A DNA stretch of 64,000 nt, taken from contig OZ037772.1 of the NCBI GenBank assembly GCA_964035545.1, positions 5,793,733-5,857,732 on the forward strand, given 5' to 3'. A program made the position numbers and the translations under genes. Positions 1 to 11,558 of the stretch are shown piece by piece. The stretch comes from Bugula neritina. Lineage: Eukaryota > Bryozoa > Gymnolaemata > Cheilostomatida > Bugulidae. Numbering within the stretch: the first letter of the stretch is position 1; every line of letters starts with the position of its first letter. The notes under the pieces were generated by a model. That model did not search any database. It had not been told where the DNA came from and saw only the letters and a list, made by a program, of their open reading frames with translations.

Positions 1-467
1 GCTGGCTGATACTCCTGTTCGTTTGTCTGCTGCAGATAATAACTCAATTATTATATCACAGTATGATTCATCTCTAGTATACAAAGTAGACATCTCATCA
101 GGTGACATCTTATGGCAGTGTAAGGATGTGGCTACTCCTTGTGGAGTGACCTGCTATAGAGATGAGTGTGTACTTGTGACTGATGGTGCTGAACCTAAAG
201 CACTCTGTGTACTATCAATTCATACAGGTTAGTTACTGTGTTGATAAATTCACATGACACTACCAATTACACCGTTTATTATTTGTTTACTTCTGTAACA
301 AATTATATGTTTGTAGGAAAGTTACTATCCCGGATACCCGTTGAGTACAGCTCTGATATACACCTCAATGGTTCTACTTTAGTCATGTCAAGATATGGTG
401 TCGTCAGGTCATCTGTTGATTTCTATCAGCTGAAGTGGAAATTAACTAATGGGATACTCGAAGGGTG
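1..467 (+). CDS. 3' part of a beta-propeller (TRIM/NHL-like) protein gene, 5' end outside window
   Basis: Two exons are visible: 1-227 (open at the left edge) and 317-467. They join across a GT-AG intron (donor CAG/GGTTAGT, acceptor TTGTAG) in phase 1. The frame reads VYKVDISSGDILWQ, then CGVTCYRDECVLVTDG, then TGKLLSRIPVEYSSDIHLNG and ends near FYQLKWKLTNGILEGW. Repeated short beta-strand units of the form 'V..VD..TG.I.W' followed by 'GV..Y....LVT' are typical of NHL/PQQ-like propeller blades, such as those at the C-terminus of invertebrate TRIM-type proteins. The upstream RING/B-box part, if any, is not in the window. The second exon ends at a good donor (GTCAGT), phase 2. A matching terminal exon may lie at 9342-9387, beyond the retroelement inserted in the intron. 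Family placement is moderate; the exon structure is firmer because a decayed paralogue at 9935-10053 keeps the same donor. Confidence 0.5.
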
Positions 468-554
468 GTCAGTAATTGTTGCACTAAGTTCTTATTTTTC
501 CCATGTAACGCCACAGTCTAACTCTTTCTGTAGGGCATTGTGTTTTTGATATAT

Positions 555-830
555 TGTGGTATTTTATAAAGTTATCCCTCCAATACAAGCTCTTATAATT
601 ATTCACGTTAAATCACAATCCTTTTGCCTACTTTATTATGTTTGATTTTTGCTCACTTATTGTAAATCGTTCTCAACTAAAGTTTGGCTTCCACACATTC
701 CAATTGTTGGACCCCGACATTCCGAATACTAGTCACACTAAATTCCGACATTCGAAACGTTGGCCAATTGTCGATTAAAGGTTCTAGATCCCCTTTCTTT
801 GGCTAGTATAAAAGAACTACTGCACTACCA
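555..830 (+). repeat. Left LTR of degraded gypsy-type element
   Basis: Starts TGTGGTATTTTATAAAG and aligns with 3700-3970 through a shared GACATTCCGAA block, a TTGGCCAATTGTCG block and the TATA-like box near 807. The two LTRs have many substitutions and small indels. The 3' end is unclear because similarity stops after the TATA box. Confidence 0.7.
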
Positions 831-1552
831 GAAAGGAGCTCCTGGCAGTAGTTGATGTAGTCAAGCACTTCTGGCCATATCTGTATGGAAGAACGTTCAA
901 GTTATGAACGAACCATGCATCATTAATATGGCTGTGCAAGTTTGCAGAGCCTTTGAGCCAGGTGGTATGTTGGCTAAAGATTCTTGCTGAGTTCTTCTAT
1001 AGGATAAAGCATTGCGCAGGAAAGAAGCATAAGAACACCGCTGGGATGAGCCACCAGCCAGAGGAGAACTGCAAGCTGTGCCTGCACATTGAGAGATAAA
1101 ACGATGGGCTTGCCCACCTTGACGTAATAAAACAGTTGAGGAAGGACGGCGTCAATAATTGAAAACACAGCCACCTTCGGTTCGAAACCAACTAGACACC
1201 ATCAACGCATTTCGGGCTAACCCCACTCTGTACCAAAACTTTAGAGAGCTGTGCCGACTCCAAAAGACGCTACCAGGGGCAACAGCTGACATCTTCTGGG
1301 CCAAAAAGAAGGGCCACTGACCTACTGAAGAGCAGCAGCGACAGGGGGATTTCCAATATCGACATCTCTGTCGCCGCTGAGATTCCCTCAAAGTCGGTCA
1401 AAGACACTCTACTCAGCATATCACTTGCAGCAGATAACTCTCATCGGGAGAGGGATTGTGTCATATGTCCACGTGCCCTTTGATGAAACTTGATCTAGGA
1501 CAACATCAGGTGTCTCTAGCTGCAGTGGTACTGGCCTGGACTGACTCGCAAT

Positions 1553-1827
1553 GTGCGACTTCAGATACGGCAGGGTGAGTTCTGCCAGGCTAGCAAACAT
1601 GGCCACCTCACGAAGACAACGGGTCGGCGTTTGCCGTACACTAGTCGGCCGTGGGAAATAGTGATGGTAAACCTGGTCGGACCTATGCCGTCATCTGCTA
1701 GAGAAATATTGGTACTGACAGACCTTTTTTTGCTATACCAAATGAGTGAGCTCGGGCCCTGAATCAGAGAGTCTTCTGTCACTTTGAACTTCCTAAACAT
1801 ATTCACAATGACCAGGGCGCCCAGTTT
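1553..1827 (+). pseudogene. Retroelement integrase remnant (pol)
   Basis: The frame at 1553-1762 reads a Cys-containing stretch (FCQASKHGH) followed by GRRLPYTSRPWEIVMVNLVG, GPMPSSA and LVLTDLF. This fits the zinc-binding end and first catalytic-Asp strand of Ty3/gypsy integrase ('PW..v.vD..GP.p.s......lv..D.f'), but Asn replaces the usual Asp in VMVNLVGP. A second fragment, HNDQGAQF, at 1804-1827 is in another frame and matches the motif around the second catalytic Asp. The domain is therefore frameshifted and non-functional. Confidence 0.6.
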
Positions 1828-2659
1828 CAATCCTAGTTAATGGGAGACCTCTTCCAGATATGGGGGTGAATCAGAGCCAAAATGCCCCATATCACTTGCT
1901 AGGGAACGGAGTCATAGAAAGCACAAAGAAGATGTGGGGGACGCCCCCCCCCCCCGGAGCCTGCTCTTAGGCTGGAGTCAGGAGAAATAGAATGTGGTGC
2001 TGCCTTAAATCATGCAGGCCTACTGCAGCACAACACCCTCCCGTACCCAGGAGACTCCAAAGCACCTGATGCTCGGCTATAAAACTCGAGTCCCCGAACA
2101 TCTAACCTACCAATTCCCAGTATCCGAGTCTCCAGCACATGAGTAAACAATGGAAGAGGCTTACGATGCACTGCGACAAAAACAGTGGCACGCGAGAACA
2201 AAAGACTCAGAGGAGCCCGCTCATTGGATCAGGTAGGAGATTGAGTATAGATGATTAGCTACTGCAGGCGTTGCAGACAGTTGGCTAAACTTCAACTCAA
2301 GTCTGTGGGGCCCTACTGTGTCACAGAAGTTTTACCTAACACCTCTTATCATGTGGAGCGTTCCGAACAACTCTTGGTCCAGAATGAGTAGCAGCTACAA
2401 CTCTACCTTGGCAGCCCTAATTCTGTGAGACAGACACTCCCACTACTAAAACCAGTTTGCCAACCCATCTCCAGAAAACTGGTGGCTTCGCCCAGAAGGT
2501 ATGAGGATGTTGTTTGTGAACCAGCTTAGCCTGATAACACACCTAACCCTGCCCCTCTCCCTGGATCTCAATGTCGACCGGCTTTTGCATAGGCCCTGGT
2601 GGCCCCAGAAGTAGAGGATGTTTTCGTACTGGGGCTGCCTAGAGTGTTGTCAGACCGCC

Positions 2660-3000
2660 AAAAATTGATCATGGCTGACACCTGCCGCAAGATTGATTGA
2701 GCATGTGGCAAGACGGGCAACCTCAAGTGCTGCCAATGAGTGAGGAAGTTTTCCACTGCCCGGCGACTGAAGGTACATGCTCCACAACACTATGCAAATG
2801 TCTTCTGCCCGTGTGGGGAATACCTCTGTTATCGGGATGATGTGCTGCGTCACCAGCGCATAGGCCGTTGCCACACGGACAGCACATTTGTGGTTGACAA
2901 AGCCACATTTCCCGAATTCCGAGACTTCATCATGTCCCACATTGGGAACCCCGGTAAACAGGCAGTTCTCTCTAAAAGTTTTCGACGTGTCAGCAGGTAA
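2660..3000 (+). pseudogene. Degraded zinc-finger ORF at the 3' side of the gypsy-type element
   Basis: From 2740 an open frame reads RRLKVHAPQHYANVFCPCGE, then a finger-like Cys/His pattern: CPCG...RHQRIGRCH. Upstream in the same frame are CRK, ACGKTGNLKCC and two stop codons, so the original protein was longer. The Cys/His spacing suggests one or two C2H2-like or C2HC fingers. It lies between the integrase remnant and the right LTR, where some gypsy-group elements carry an extra ORF. Whether it belonged to the element or to a captured host gene cannot be told here. Confidence 0.4.
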
Positions 3001-3699
3001 GAGAAAACCCATATGATGAGAGACCCATGGCAGCCAGCCAGCCAGCAGCTATCCAACCCCTTCGAGTCGGGCTGTCCAAATTAGATAACAGCACTGCGCA
3101 GGCCCGATCCCTGTTGCCCCTATGCGGGAGAAACCTAGATCTGCCAGTACCAACTCCCAAATGTCAACCACCACTTCTCGACCCTCCAACACCACCTCCC
3201 GCTGCACCAGAACTTTCTCCAGATCTCCACATCCTACACCTCAACCCACCAACCCTTTCACTTTTCTCCCGGACCCTGCCCTTACGAAGACGAAGTCCGC
3301 CAATTACGTAGATGGCTACGGCAGTGTGAAGAAAACTTGTACTTTCTCTAGAAAAGAAATCTAGCGGGAAAATGCCCCTGAAAGATGCCACCATAACTAA
3401 GTGGACTCATAACCACCATATGGTACCAGCATTTTATATTATACCCAGTTACTAACAATTGGTGTCCGCATATATGTTTTTTTTCATGTATTTTACGTAT
3501 TTGTGTGTTTTATGTATTTTCTTCCCTCTAGAACCAGTCCAAAACATTTTTTTTTGTAAATATACTTGTCTCGTGTATTCTTTTCTCCCCAGAACCAGAC
3601 TGAAACAAAGTTTTTTTCTTATTTGTTTCCCTTCTCTTTTTATTTTTACCCCATTAGTTTTATGTTGTATCAGAAAGTGTAATTTTTGACGAAGGTGTG

Positions 3700-4058
3700 T
3701 GTGGTATTTTATAGAGTTATCCCCCTAACACGCATTTTTATAATTATTCACGTTAAATTATGACCCTTTGCCTTCCTAATTTTGTTTTATTTTTGCACAC
3801 TCATTGTAAATTTGTCTCAACCAAAGTTTGGCTTGTTAGCTAACCGACATTCTGATTGTCCGACTCTGACAATCCAGATGTCGGTCACACCAAACCCCGA
3901 CATTCCGAACTTTGGCCAATTGTCGGTCGAAGATTCTAGTTCTCCTTTGTCTGGCTAGTATAAAAGGGGGTTCTTTTTAGGCTTCCAGGCAGTTGAAAAC
4001 AGAAGCTCACACTGTAGGAAATTACTATTATTAATAAAGATTTTTTAGGCACACTACA
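3700..4058 (+). repeat. Right LTR of degraded gypsy-type element
   Basis: Starts TGTGGTATTTTATAGAG, holds a TATA-like box TAGTATAAAAG near 3957 and an AATAAA at about 4033, and probably ends CACTACA near 4058. A related solo LTR lies in reverse orientation at 47001-47339. Confidence 0.7.
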
Positions 4059-5415
4059 CAAGACTCCTTACCATTTGCAATGAGTTATGTTTTCTGCCTG
4101 ATATGTTATTCAAAACCCACAAGTTACTACAAAATATATCTGCGCAGCAGCTTCTGATTGGCGTTCAGGATACGGTATACTATATAGTCATGCCATTGTG
4201 TCAGTATAGCCAAACAGGATTATGAATGGTATGGTAGTAGAACTTGGAGGAGTGTCAAATAGTATTTTGGCATTTTGCAGGGTTATAAGCACAGTGGTTA
4301 CCTGAATCTTTGTACAGTAAATGCTAAAATTCTTTACACACTGGCTCAATATCGGTCATGTTTTTTACATTATACTCAGCTTGTGAAGTTGAAAAGGAGT
4401 TGTTTTCTTTCAAAAAAAATTCATGTTATCCTTATGAGCACCCGCTTGAAGCCGTGGAACCACACTGATCATAACCATCAGGCCACATTAATCATCTTTC
4501 AGTTTTGATCTCCTTGAAATCTGTCAGGTTATCCCAAAGTAAATATCACATTTAAAACCTATGAATTTTTAGCCATCCAATGCCAGTTTATTTTGGATTC
4601 GTCTTCTCTATTGATGCGTTCTGAGAAGTATTGCAATTGCTTTCTAGCATATTATAAAGCGATATTTATTGCAGCATTGTATTATTCAGCATTGTACTGT
4701 AGTACTGTGATGTTTTTATTTTGTTGTGCTGCGGTATGTAGCATTAGGTAGTTGTATTGTGTTAGGTCTTACCGCATTATTGCTACTTGCATTATTGTAC
4801 ATTTCGGCCAGTCATCTTCGCAGTAGTTCTTATGTTTATCAAATCTTTGTGCATACATATTTTGTGATGTTAGAGTATATCTGTTGAACAGCCTACACTG
4901 CTTTCAAACAACATTTTACAGCGAAATGTAAGGGTGGTCAAGTACCTACCCCATATGTTAGTAGAGATCTTTTGTAGTAGATTGATTTAAAGTCCATACA
5001 CTTGTTAGTTTCTTTGTATCTATACACAACATTCCATTGTATATTTACTGCATAGTATTATTTTAATTTCCTTTTTCATTTAATTTTGTAGAATGGAAGT
5101 AGTGTCATACATTAGGAGTTACCTTCCCAGCACATCACAAAACTGTACACCTGTACAACTGTACATTGACTAGCTAAATCAATCTTTTTTAATATAAACT
5201 GCTACATGTTCTAACTTCCTGCTTTACAGTGGACTAGAGACAGACTGTGTGCTTGCTCTTCACAGCAGATATTGTCTATTCTATTCTATTATTGACTATT
5301 CAATAATTTACCATTTTTATATCAGTCTATTGTATACCAAACTATTCAATATATTCCATATGTTTTGTTTAATTAGCCATACTGCTATATTTATGCAAAC
5401 CTGTAAACTTTATAT
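4059..5415. other. Intergenic, no supported gene
   Basis: AT-rich DNA with only short chance open frames and no recognisable domain, RNA gene or repeat family that I could support. Confidence 0.5.
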
Positions 5416-5838
5416 GGGTAATTTTGTTTATTTTAGTACACACTAGAAATCTCCAGTTTTTAGGTATTTTTTACAATTTAGCTGCTAATGAACAAAGGCT
5501 TTTGCCCAAAACTAGTAAAATATGAATGAATGCACCTACATAATCAAGGCTCTTCTTAATTTTGCTCAATTCCCCATGCTTTTTCCTAATTATTCAGCTA
5601 CTTTTGATTGCAGAGTGTTATGAAAAAACCATAACTCTCCGAAATCAAAAGTAGCTGAATATAATTAGAAAAAACATGGGAAATTGAGCAAATTAAGAAG
5701 AACCTTGATTATTTAGGTGTGTTCATTCATATTTTACTAGTTTTGGGCAACAACCTATGTTCATTATATAGCAGCTAAATTAAAAAAATAGCTAACAATT
5801 GGAGAATTCCAGTGTGTACTAAATTAGGTAAAATGACC
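5416..5838. mobile_element. Foldback MITE, family 1, copy 1
   Basis: The two halves are near-complete inverted copies around a short loop at about 5615-5640: the arm containing AATCAAGGCTCTTCTTAATT is matched by AATTAAGAAGAACCTTGATT. The outer ends form TIRs built on TTAGTACACACTAG and its complement CAGTGTGTACTAAATTAGG. There is no coding capacity. Related copies lie at 11164-11558 and 34371-34820. Confidence 0.7.
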
Positions 5839-6817
5839 AATATGAAATTTTTCAAGAAGTGATGGCTAAATATATAGAAGTTATAATTTAAAAAATCTGT
5901 ATTTAATTTTATAGTATTGTTTTCTATTTTTCCTAAGCTCTTTTTTATTTTTCTTCATCCATAAAAATAAAAGATGCATTAGATTTCTTTGACTTGGCTT
6001 CGCCTTTTCTTTTAAGATTTTAGACTGTCTTTTGATCAATATTCAATATATTCTTACCAGTTTTTGATTGTAAAAACTTAAACATAGATTTTTAAAAATC
6101 TGAAACGGCTGCATTCATTTTGTAAGAGCTTTTTGCCATCAATGCCAAAGGGACCGTTTAGCATTGAAAAAAATATTATCAAAATAGCAAAAAAAATACC
6201 TGAACTTTAATCTCTAAATAAAACCAAGTTTTAATTTTAAAGCTAGAACCTTTTTGTATACTTTATCTTGCATAAGTATTATATAAAACTGTTATATAAA
6301 ACCATTATATAAAATCATTTGGAGCAACATTCTAAAACCAGTCATATGTTATAATATTGTGAAAACTCTTCAAACAATAGCTTTGCTAACATGTAACATT
6401 CTCCTTGCATAAAATTATAAGCAGCTCAAAAAAAAACAAATATGTCCTAGGCATACTGAGTTATAATAAAAATCATGCCAGGCAAAAAATTCAATAGATA
6501 GAAACAGCTAAATAATTTAGAATGTGAATCACTCAAACTGAAAGAGGAGAAAAAATATGTTTTGTTAAGATGAATGTATAGACTGAGTTTGCTTCATTTT
6601 AGTAAATCACAGCTAACATTAGAATATTATACATTATATAAGAACTATCAAAGATGAAGGTCACATTATACATGTGTTTATTATTCCAGAAACTTCGAGA
6701 CACCATAAAAATTACTGACATCGCTTTGCTTGATTTTTTTTACTTTCTTTATATTTGGAAAAATTCACAAGATAATTTTTTTTGGGGGTAAGCTAATTCT
6801 AGCAACAATGAGTGCAT
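5839..6817. other. AT-rich intergenic stretch
   Basis: No gene, RNA or repeat that I can support. Many A and T runs and only chance open frames. Confidence 0.5.
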
Positions 6818-6818
6818 G

Positions 6819-7789
6819 TAGGGGAAACCTGGGTGATATGAACCACCCGGGTGATATGGACCATGCATGTTTTGCGGTATCTAAGGTTACCAGAAAGTTG
6901 AAAATTGTCTTATTGTTTAGAAATAGGAATATTTAACTTCCTGTGTACATATTTCAAACTTGTCTCTTTGTCTTAGAAAATAAAGACACATTTTCTCTTT
7001 TTGTTCATTTTCTTATAAATTTTCACAAATTTTGTGGATATATTTTATTGAAAAAAATTACCTGAAGTAAGGGGCCTGTATCTACAGATAATGTGTGGAA
7101 GGTATGTATAAATACCTAAATAGTTTATATAATACTTGTCCATTCTCTGTCTGTAGGAATTCAAAGTTTTTGGTGACATGAGTTTTGGGTGATATGGACC
7201 GCCACTTGGGGGGTGATATGGACCGTGTACCATATTACTCAGCTAATTGAATTTTTCTTTTCACATACTTGCTTTGACAAAAATAATACTATTTCTCAAA
7301 TATTTCAAACAATGATGAAGCATTAAACCCCTAAATATTGATTAGACAACATTATAGCTAGTTGCTGTAGAATGTGTGCTTGAAATATTCATACTTATAC
7401 GCAATGTATTTTTGATGCCAAGATATTCTTTCAACAATATTTTAAATGCTTGGAGTTAGGAGTCACTAAAAGACGCTGTTACACACTTATTTTAAATCTA
7501 TTGTTTTATGTTACATTTGAATATAGCAAAATGCATTTTCAACACAAAAAAGCTGACTTTATGTGATGGAGTCTGTGGTGGCCCATATCACCCGAAATTT
7601 CATAAAATCTCCGGGTGATATGGTCCACCAATTTTCAATTATAGCTCAGTCAAGCATTTGTATAGGAGCTTCAAATTCTGTTTGTATGTCAGTAGAGATA
7701 GTACCCACATGTTGAAATACTAATTTTCAATCAAACATTGTCAGTTTGGGCTGTGGCTTAAGTGGCCTATATCACCCAGGTTTCCCCTA
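6819..7789. mobile_element. Non-autonomous TIR DNA transposon of 971 bp
   Basis: The ends are a perfect inverted repeat of at least 21 bp: TAGGGGAAACCTGGGTGATA at 6819 and its reverse complement ending at 7789. The motif GGGTGATATGGACC (or a close variant) recurs inside, at about 6831, 6850, 7187, 7211 and 7614, and in inverse orientation near 7583. These subterminal repeats look like transposase-binding sites. No transposase frame is present. The flanks do not give an obvious target-site duplication, so I do not assign a superfamily. Confidence 0.7.
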
Positions 7790-8936
7790 CTATTGATGAA
7801 CTAACTTACAGTAATGGTATAAAGATACAACAAATATCAATTGTTAGATAAAGGGGGAGAAGGGTGGGTAAACCTCAATAATGTATAATATATATTAATT
7901 GTTTCTGGTATCTTATTTTACTCAGGATATAATGTGACATCATTTATTATAATAAATTTAAAACAGGGTAATATCAATTAATTTTACACTACGAGCAAAA
8001 AATATAATCCAAAATTGCAATCATAGCCTCTATAGGATTTTGAACATGTGTGAATTGGTCATTAATAGGTCAAGGTCAAATAGTGAGGCCATTGAAAATG
8101 TCTCTTCTCAGTCTAGATTAAAGAAAATAGCTTGCACAGCTTGTATAGCATGCAGTTTCCTTCCAACATAATATAGCTAGTGAAAGTACTTCAGAAATGC
8201 TCATGTTGAACAATGCCATTGTTGCAAGCATAAAAGCCCCGTGTAGCGTATATGCTACATTTTGTAAAATCAAAACAAATAAACATATCAACAAAACACA
8301 ACTTGATTTTAGTTTATAAGGTCCGTAGTGAAAAGTTAAACACAAAAAAACCTTTGCCAATACCTTTTTTTTAGCCTGCGCATAACAGAGATAATTTGAG
8401 TTAAGCTTGCCTCCAATTTTAAAAGTTATACTGCAAACTATAACTGATAGGTAATATTCAAAATCTCACTTACAAGCTGCCAGGTGTTCAGCCACATTTT
8501 TTAAGCAATGCTGATTTTTTACAAAAACTGAACTACTCTCTAGATTTTTAAAAATTGAAGCAATCGCTACAAAAAATCTGCATTCAGAAATATTCTTGTT
8601 TTGTAAGTCAATAATAAAAGTTTATATAATAAATGAAAGAATTTCAACTAGTGTACGCTGTTGACCCAAAAAGCCGATTTTTGCGTTAAAATTTGGCAAC
8701 CGTTACATGCGATTTACTAAAACATTTAAACATCTATACAAATTCAAATTGAATTCTATGCAACAACAACAATCAAACTGACATCTGATGTGCTTTTTAG
8801 AAAATATTATTTATAAAAAATGAAACTTTAATATAATTTTTTGCAGCCCTTTTCTAACCTTGCATCACTATCATTAAACATTGTACGGAGCATATAGCTA
8901 CTAGTAATTATGTACTGTGGTGAGTTTTCTGATTGT
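7790..8936. other. Intergenic, no supported gene
   Basis: AT-rich. The 80-codon open frame on the minus strand near 8118-8360 has no recognisable domain and is probably chance. Confidence 0.5.
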
Positions 8937-9230
8937 ATATTATTGTAGGTCAGAGTAGTTTAAGCAACGTGTGAAAAAACTATATTTAGTCTGAGTAGTT
9001 ATGGTTATATTAGGAGACATGTTCTGTCTTTAATAGTCAACATTATTACATGCTACATCAGCTATAACAATATTCATGTACTTTCACTCAACAATATACA
9101 TTAGGCAACAAGTTATAGAGCTGGTCACATGTTAGTATTACTAAGCAACAGTAGAAATAATAAATGTATGTAAATGAGCTTTAATATTAAGTCACTCTCT
9201 CCTTCATTAGTGGAAAAAATCAATATCTAT
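8937..9230 (+). repeat. Tandem duplication, copy 1 (contains a dead terminal exon)
   Basis: This stretch matches 9331-9600 along most of its length: both start ATATTATTGTAGGTCAGAGT and share AGCAACGTGTGAA, CTATATTTAGTCTGAGTAGT and AGGAGACATGTTCTGT. Directly after the TTGTAG acceptor-like sequence is a possible exon (8949-8994), but here it has an in-frame TAG at the third codon. Confidence 0.6.
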
Positions 9231-9330
9231 CAATTATAGTTAGCATGAGATGCAGATACTGTAAAATTATGCCCTGAGAATATGGTTACTATAGTAATTA
9301 AAGTTATAGAGTGTGATTAGTTATTTATCA

Positions 9331-9600
9331 TATTATTGTAGGTCAGAGTGGATTAAGCAACGTGTGAAGGAACTATATTTAGTCTGAGTAGTTGTGGTTG
9401 TATTAGGAGACATGTTCTGTGTTTAATAATCAACACTGTTGCAGGCTACATTAGCTATACAATATTTATGTACTTTCACTCAGCATATACGATTGCAACA
9501 CTTTATGAACTAAACTAACGTAGCAATAATAATTATATATAGATGAGCTTTACTAATAAGTGACTCACTCTTTTATTGGTGGAAAATATCAATATTTCCT
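9331..9600 (+). repeat. Tandem duplication, copy 2
   Basis: Second copy of the roughly 270-290 bp unit at 8937-9230, about 400 bp downstream. It holds the intact version of the candidate terminal exon. Confidence 0.6.
9342..9387 (+). CDS. Candidate terminal exon of the beta-propeller gene
   Basis: After the acceptor TTATTGTAG the sequence supplies one base to complete a TGG codon left by the phase-2 donor at 467, then reads SEWIKQRVKELYLV and stop. Frame and phase agree with exon 317-467, giving the junction EGW-SEWIKQ. It lies in the second copy of a tandem duplication; the first copy (8949) is broken by a stop. Linking it to the first gene across about 9 kb, including a retroelement, is inference and needs a transcript. 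Confidence 0.35.
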
Positions 9601-9934
9601 AATAGGAAGCATTTAATCAAGTTCAATTTACAATTCGATCTATACCTAATGTAATGCAAACATTATACCTGTAGAGTATCAGATACACAATTTGGTTGGA
9701 CATATGTACAAAAAAGAAGTAATTAACTCCGCCATAATTGTATATTTGGTCTTCTTACAGTTAGCTATGGGTTGCCTATAAAAATTCAAACTAATTAAGA
9801 CTTGGATTTTTGGCTTTCAGCTGAGAGTTGGGGGGGTGGGGGGGGCTACACACAATTACACTCTTTATTTCCTTAATTTCTACAATGTAAATGTGCTCAT
9901 AATTATTATCTACTGATAAAAGCTACACATATAA

Positions 9935-10053
9935 ATCTGATCTACACCTCACTGGCTCTACTCCAGTAGTTTCAATATACTCTTCTAATGGACAACTTAA
10001 ATTCTATCAGTTGAAGTGAAAGTGAACTAATAGACTGGGATACTCCAATAAGG
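9935..10053 (+). pseudogene. Decayed copy of the beta-propeller exon at 317-467
   Basis: The translation SDLHLTGSTPVVSIYSSNGQ, then FYQLK and stop, matches SDIHLNGSTLVMS....FYQLKW of the first gene, and the DNA stays similar through the following donor (GGGTCAGTAATT versus GGTCAGTAATT). The Trp codon has become TGA. The upstream part of the exon, including its acceptor, is missing. It could be a relic of a tandem gene copy. Confidence 0.55.
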
Positions 10054-10421
10054 GTCAGTAATTCCTGCTGCAATGTTTTCCCTTTTATGTATTTGTAGTA
10101 TTGCTTTGCATATGGTGTTGTATTGCATTGAACCATGTTACATTAGATGTTATATTGCATTGTTTTTTATTGTGCTGTATTATATTTGCGATATATATTG
10201 TTATTGTTTTATGTATATTGTAAATTATATTCTATTTCACTGTTTTGTATGTAATCAATAATAGTAAACCAGTAGTGTATACATATTACCAGTTATCTCC
10301 ACTTGTTTATTTATCAACTGATAGTCAAATTATATAGCAGTTGTTGACATTATAAATAATATGGTATACTAATATGTCATACTATTATACTAAATAACAT
10401 ACAATGTTATTCTATTTGTAG

Positions 10422-10491
10422 GTCATTCCATATCTGGAACATACTAAAGGAGTTGCCTTCTCCCTATAAAATATGGTTATATCATAAGTAA
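10422..10491 (+). other. Possible alternative terminal exon of the decayed propeller copy
   Basis: An acceptor-like CTATTTGTAG precedes a phase-compatible frame SFHIWNILKELPSPYKIWLY that ends at TAA. It sits downstream of the decayed exon at 9935-10053 exactly as a terminal exon would, and starts with the same GTCA as the candidate exon at 9342. No homology is recognised; low confidence. Confidence 0.2.
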
Positions 10492-11036
10492 ACTTAGGAA
10501 AGTTTAATTTACATAACCTCATCATATTACAAAGGTTATTGCACCTTATATGAGTAATCAATTTAATACTTTTATACCAGGCATTGTATCCCGAAAGATT
10601 TATTTTATTGCATGTTTTGTAATTATACATAATGGCATTAGGTGTAGTTAGTCTTATTACACATATTTTTTAACTTATATATATCTTTGAATACTGTTTC
10701 CTGGATTAATATTGAATATTTAGAAAAGTACTGACAATTATGTAACACATCAACAACTGATCCACTCCTTAAACTTGAGTCACAAACTCAACTGTCAGCC
10801 TTTCATTGTTTTAATGAAAATGCAAACTTTCATCTTATTGTATATCATTTTATAACTTCGGAATAAAAAACTCCGAGAAACTGACTTCTTTGCAGTGCAA
10901 GAGTGAAATTATTACTTATTTTGAATTTATTGGGTAGTTCTATGTTTAATAATTTCATTGCAAAATAGTTTTATTTATACACAAGATTGATTATTTGCAC
11001 TAAAGCCAGGGACTTATATTTTGAAATATACATCGT
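10492..11036. other. Intergenic, no supported gene
   Basis: AT-rich, nothing recognisable on either strand. Confidence 0.45.
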
Positions 11037-11160
11037 TTAATCAAGAGGAGGCTGGCCTCATGAGTTACTTTAGACTATGTTATATTTATTGATGTCAGCA
11101 AATATTTTTACATAAAAAAGTTTTTCCGTGTAAAGAACTAAGGCTCTTTAAGCTTGATAT
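11037..11160. repeat. Dispersed repeat, copy 1 (interrupted by MITE)
   Basis: TCAAGAGGAGGCTGGCCTCAT starts a block that recurs at 14621-14790. Here the block is split: it resumes at 11559 (CATAATCACATTCTTA) after the MITE at 11164-11558. The copy at 14621-14790 is continuous. Confidence 0.6.
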
Positions 11161-11163
11161 AAG

Positions 11164-11558
11164 AGTCAGTTTACTTCATTTAGTACACACCAGCAACTTA
11201 TGACCCAACATTAAAGTTTGCTCAAAATCAATTGAAATTTACTACACATGCTATTTGTATGTGCTGGTTTTAACTACGCATAACAGAAAAGGCTGGAAGG
11301 GGATTCCCCAACATTAAAGCACAGGTCATTGTCATATGCCCTTAATATTCTATATGTGCGGTTCGTAACTAAAACTAGCTGAATAATTAGGAAAAAACAT
11401 AGAAAATGAAGCAAAATTAACAAGAACTTTGATTATTTAGGTGTATTTATTGGTGTTTTCTTAGTTTTGGCCAAAACCCATGTTCATTACCAGCTAAATT
11501 GGGAAAAATAGCCAAAAACTGAAGATATCCAGTGTGTACTAAATTAAGTAAAATGACC
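11164..11558. mobile_element. Foldback-family MITE, copy 2
   Basis: TIRs GTCAGTTTACTTCATTTAGT and the complement of ACTAAATTAAGTAAAATGAC mark the ends. The right half resembles the right half of copy 1 (TTGATTATTTAGGTGT, TTTTGGCCAAAACCCATGTT), while the left half differs. The uninterrupted paralogous site at 14745 confirms the insertion. Confidence 0.65.

Larger units (their letters stand above)
555..4058 (+). mobile_element. Degraded Ty3/gypsy-type LTR retrotransposon
   Basis: Direct repeats at about 555-830 and 3700-4058 begin TGTGGTATTTTATA and share a long stretch, including a TATA-like TAGTATAAAAG box, so they are the two LTRs. They differ at many positions, so the insertion is old. Between them are only broken coding remnants: integrase-like fragments (1553-1827) and a zinc-finger region near the 3' end. 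The right LTR carries an AATAAA signal just before its end. I could not find a clear target-site duplication, and the left LTR diverges after its TATA box, so the boundaries are approximate. The element sits 88 bp downstream of the last exon of the beta-propeller gene, in what was probably its next intron. Confidence 0.75.

Noticed and set aside
1942-1956. Homopolymer C run inside the gypsy remnant as a regulatory element
   Set aside because: A single C-run in dead retroelement sequence; possibly a sequencing-prone homopolymer and no supporting context.
4270-4310. TTTTGCAG acceptor and following frame as the next exon of the beta-propeller gene
   Set aside because: In the phase required by the donor at 467 the frame hits a stop after eight codons; the exon at 9342 fits better.
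10073-10261. Hydrophobic Cys/Tyr-rich open frame that looks like a membrane peptide
   Set aside because: Low-complexity TGT/TAT-rich DNA with no start context, splice signals or homologue.
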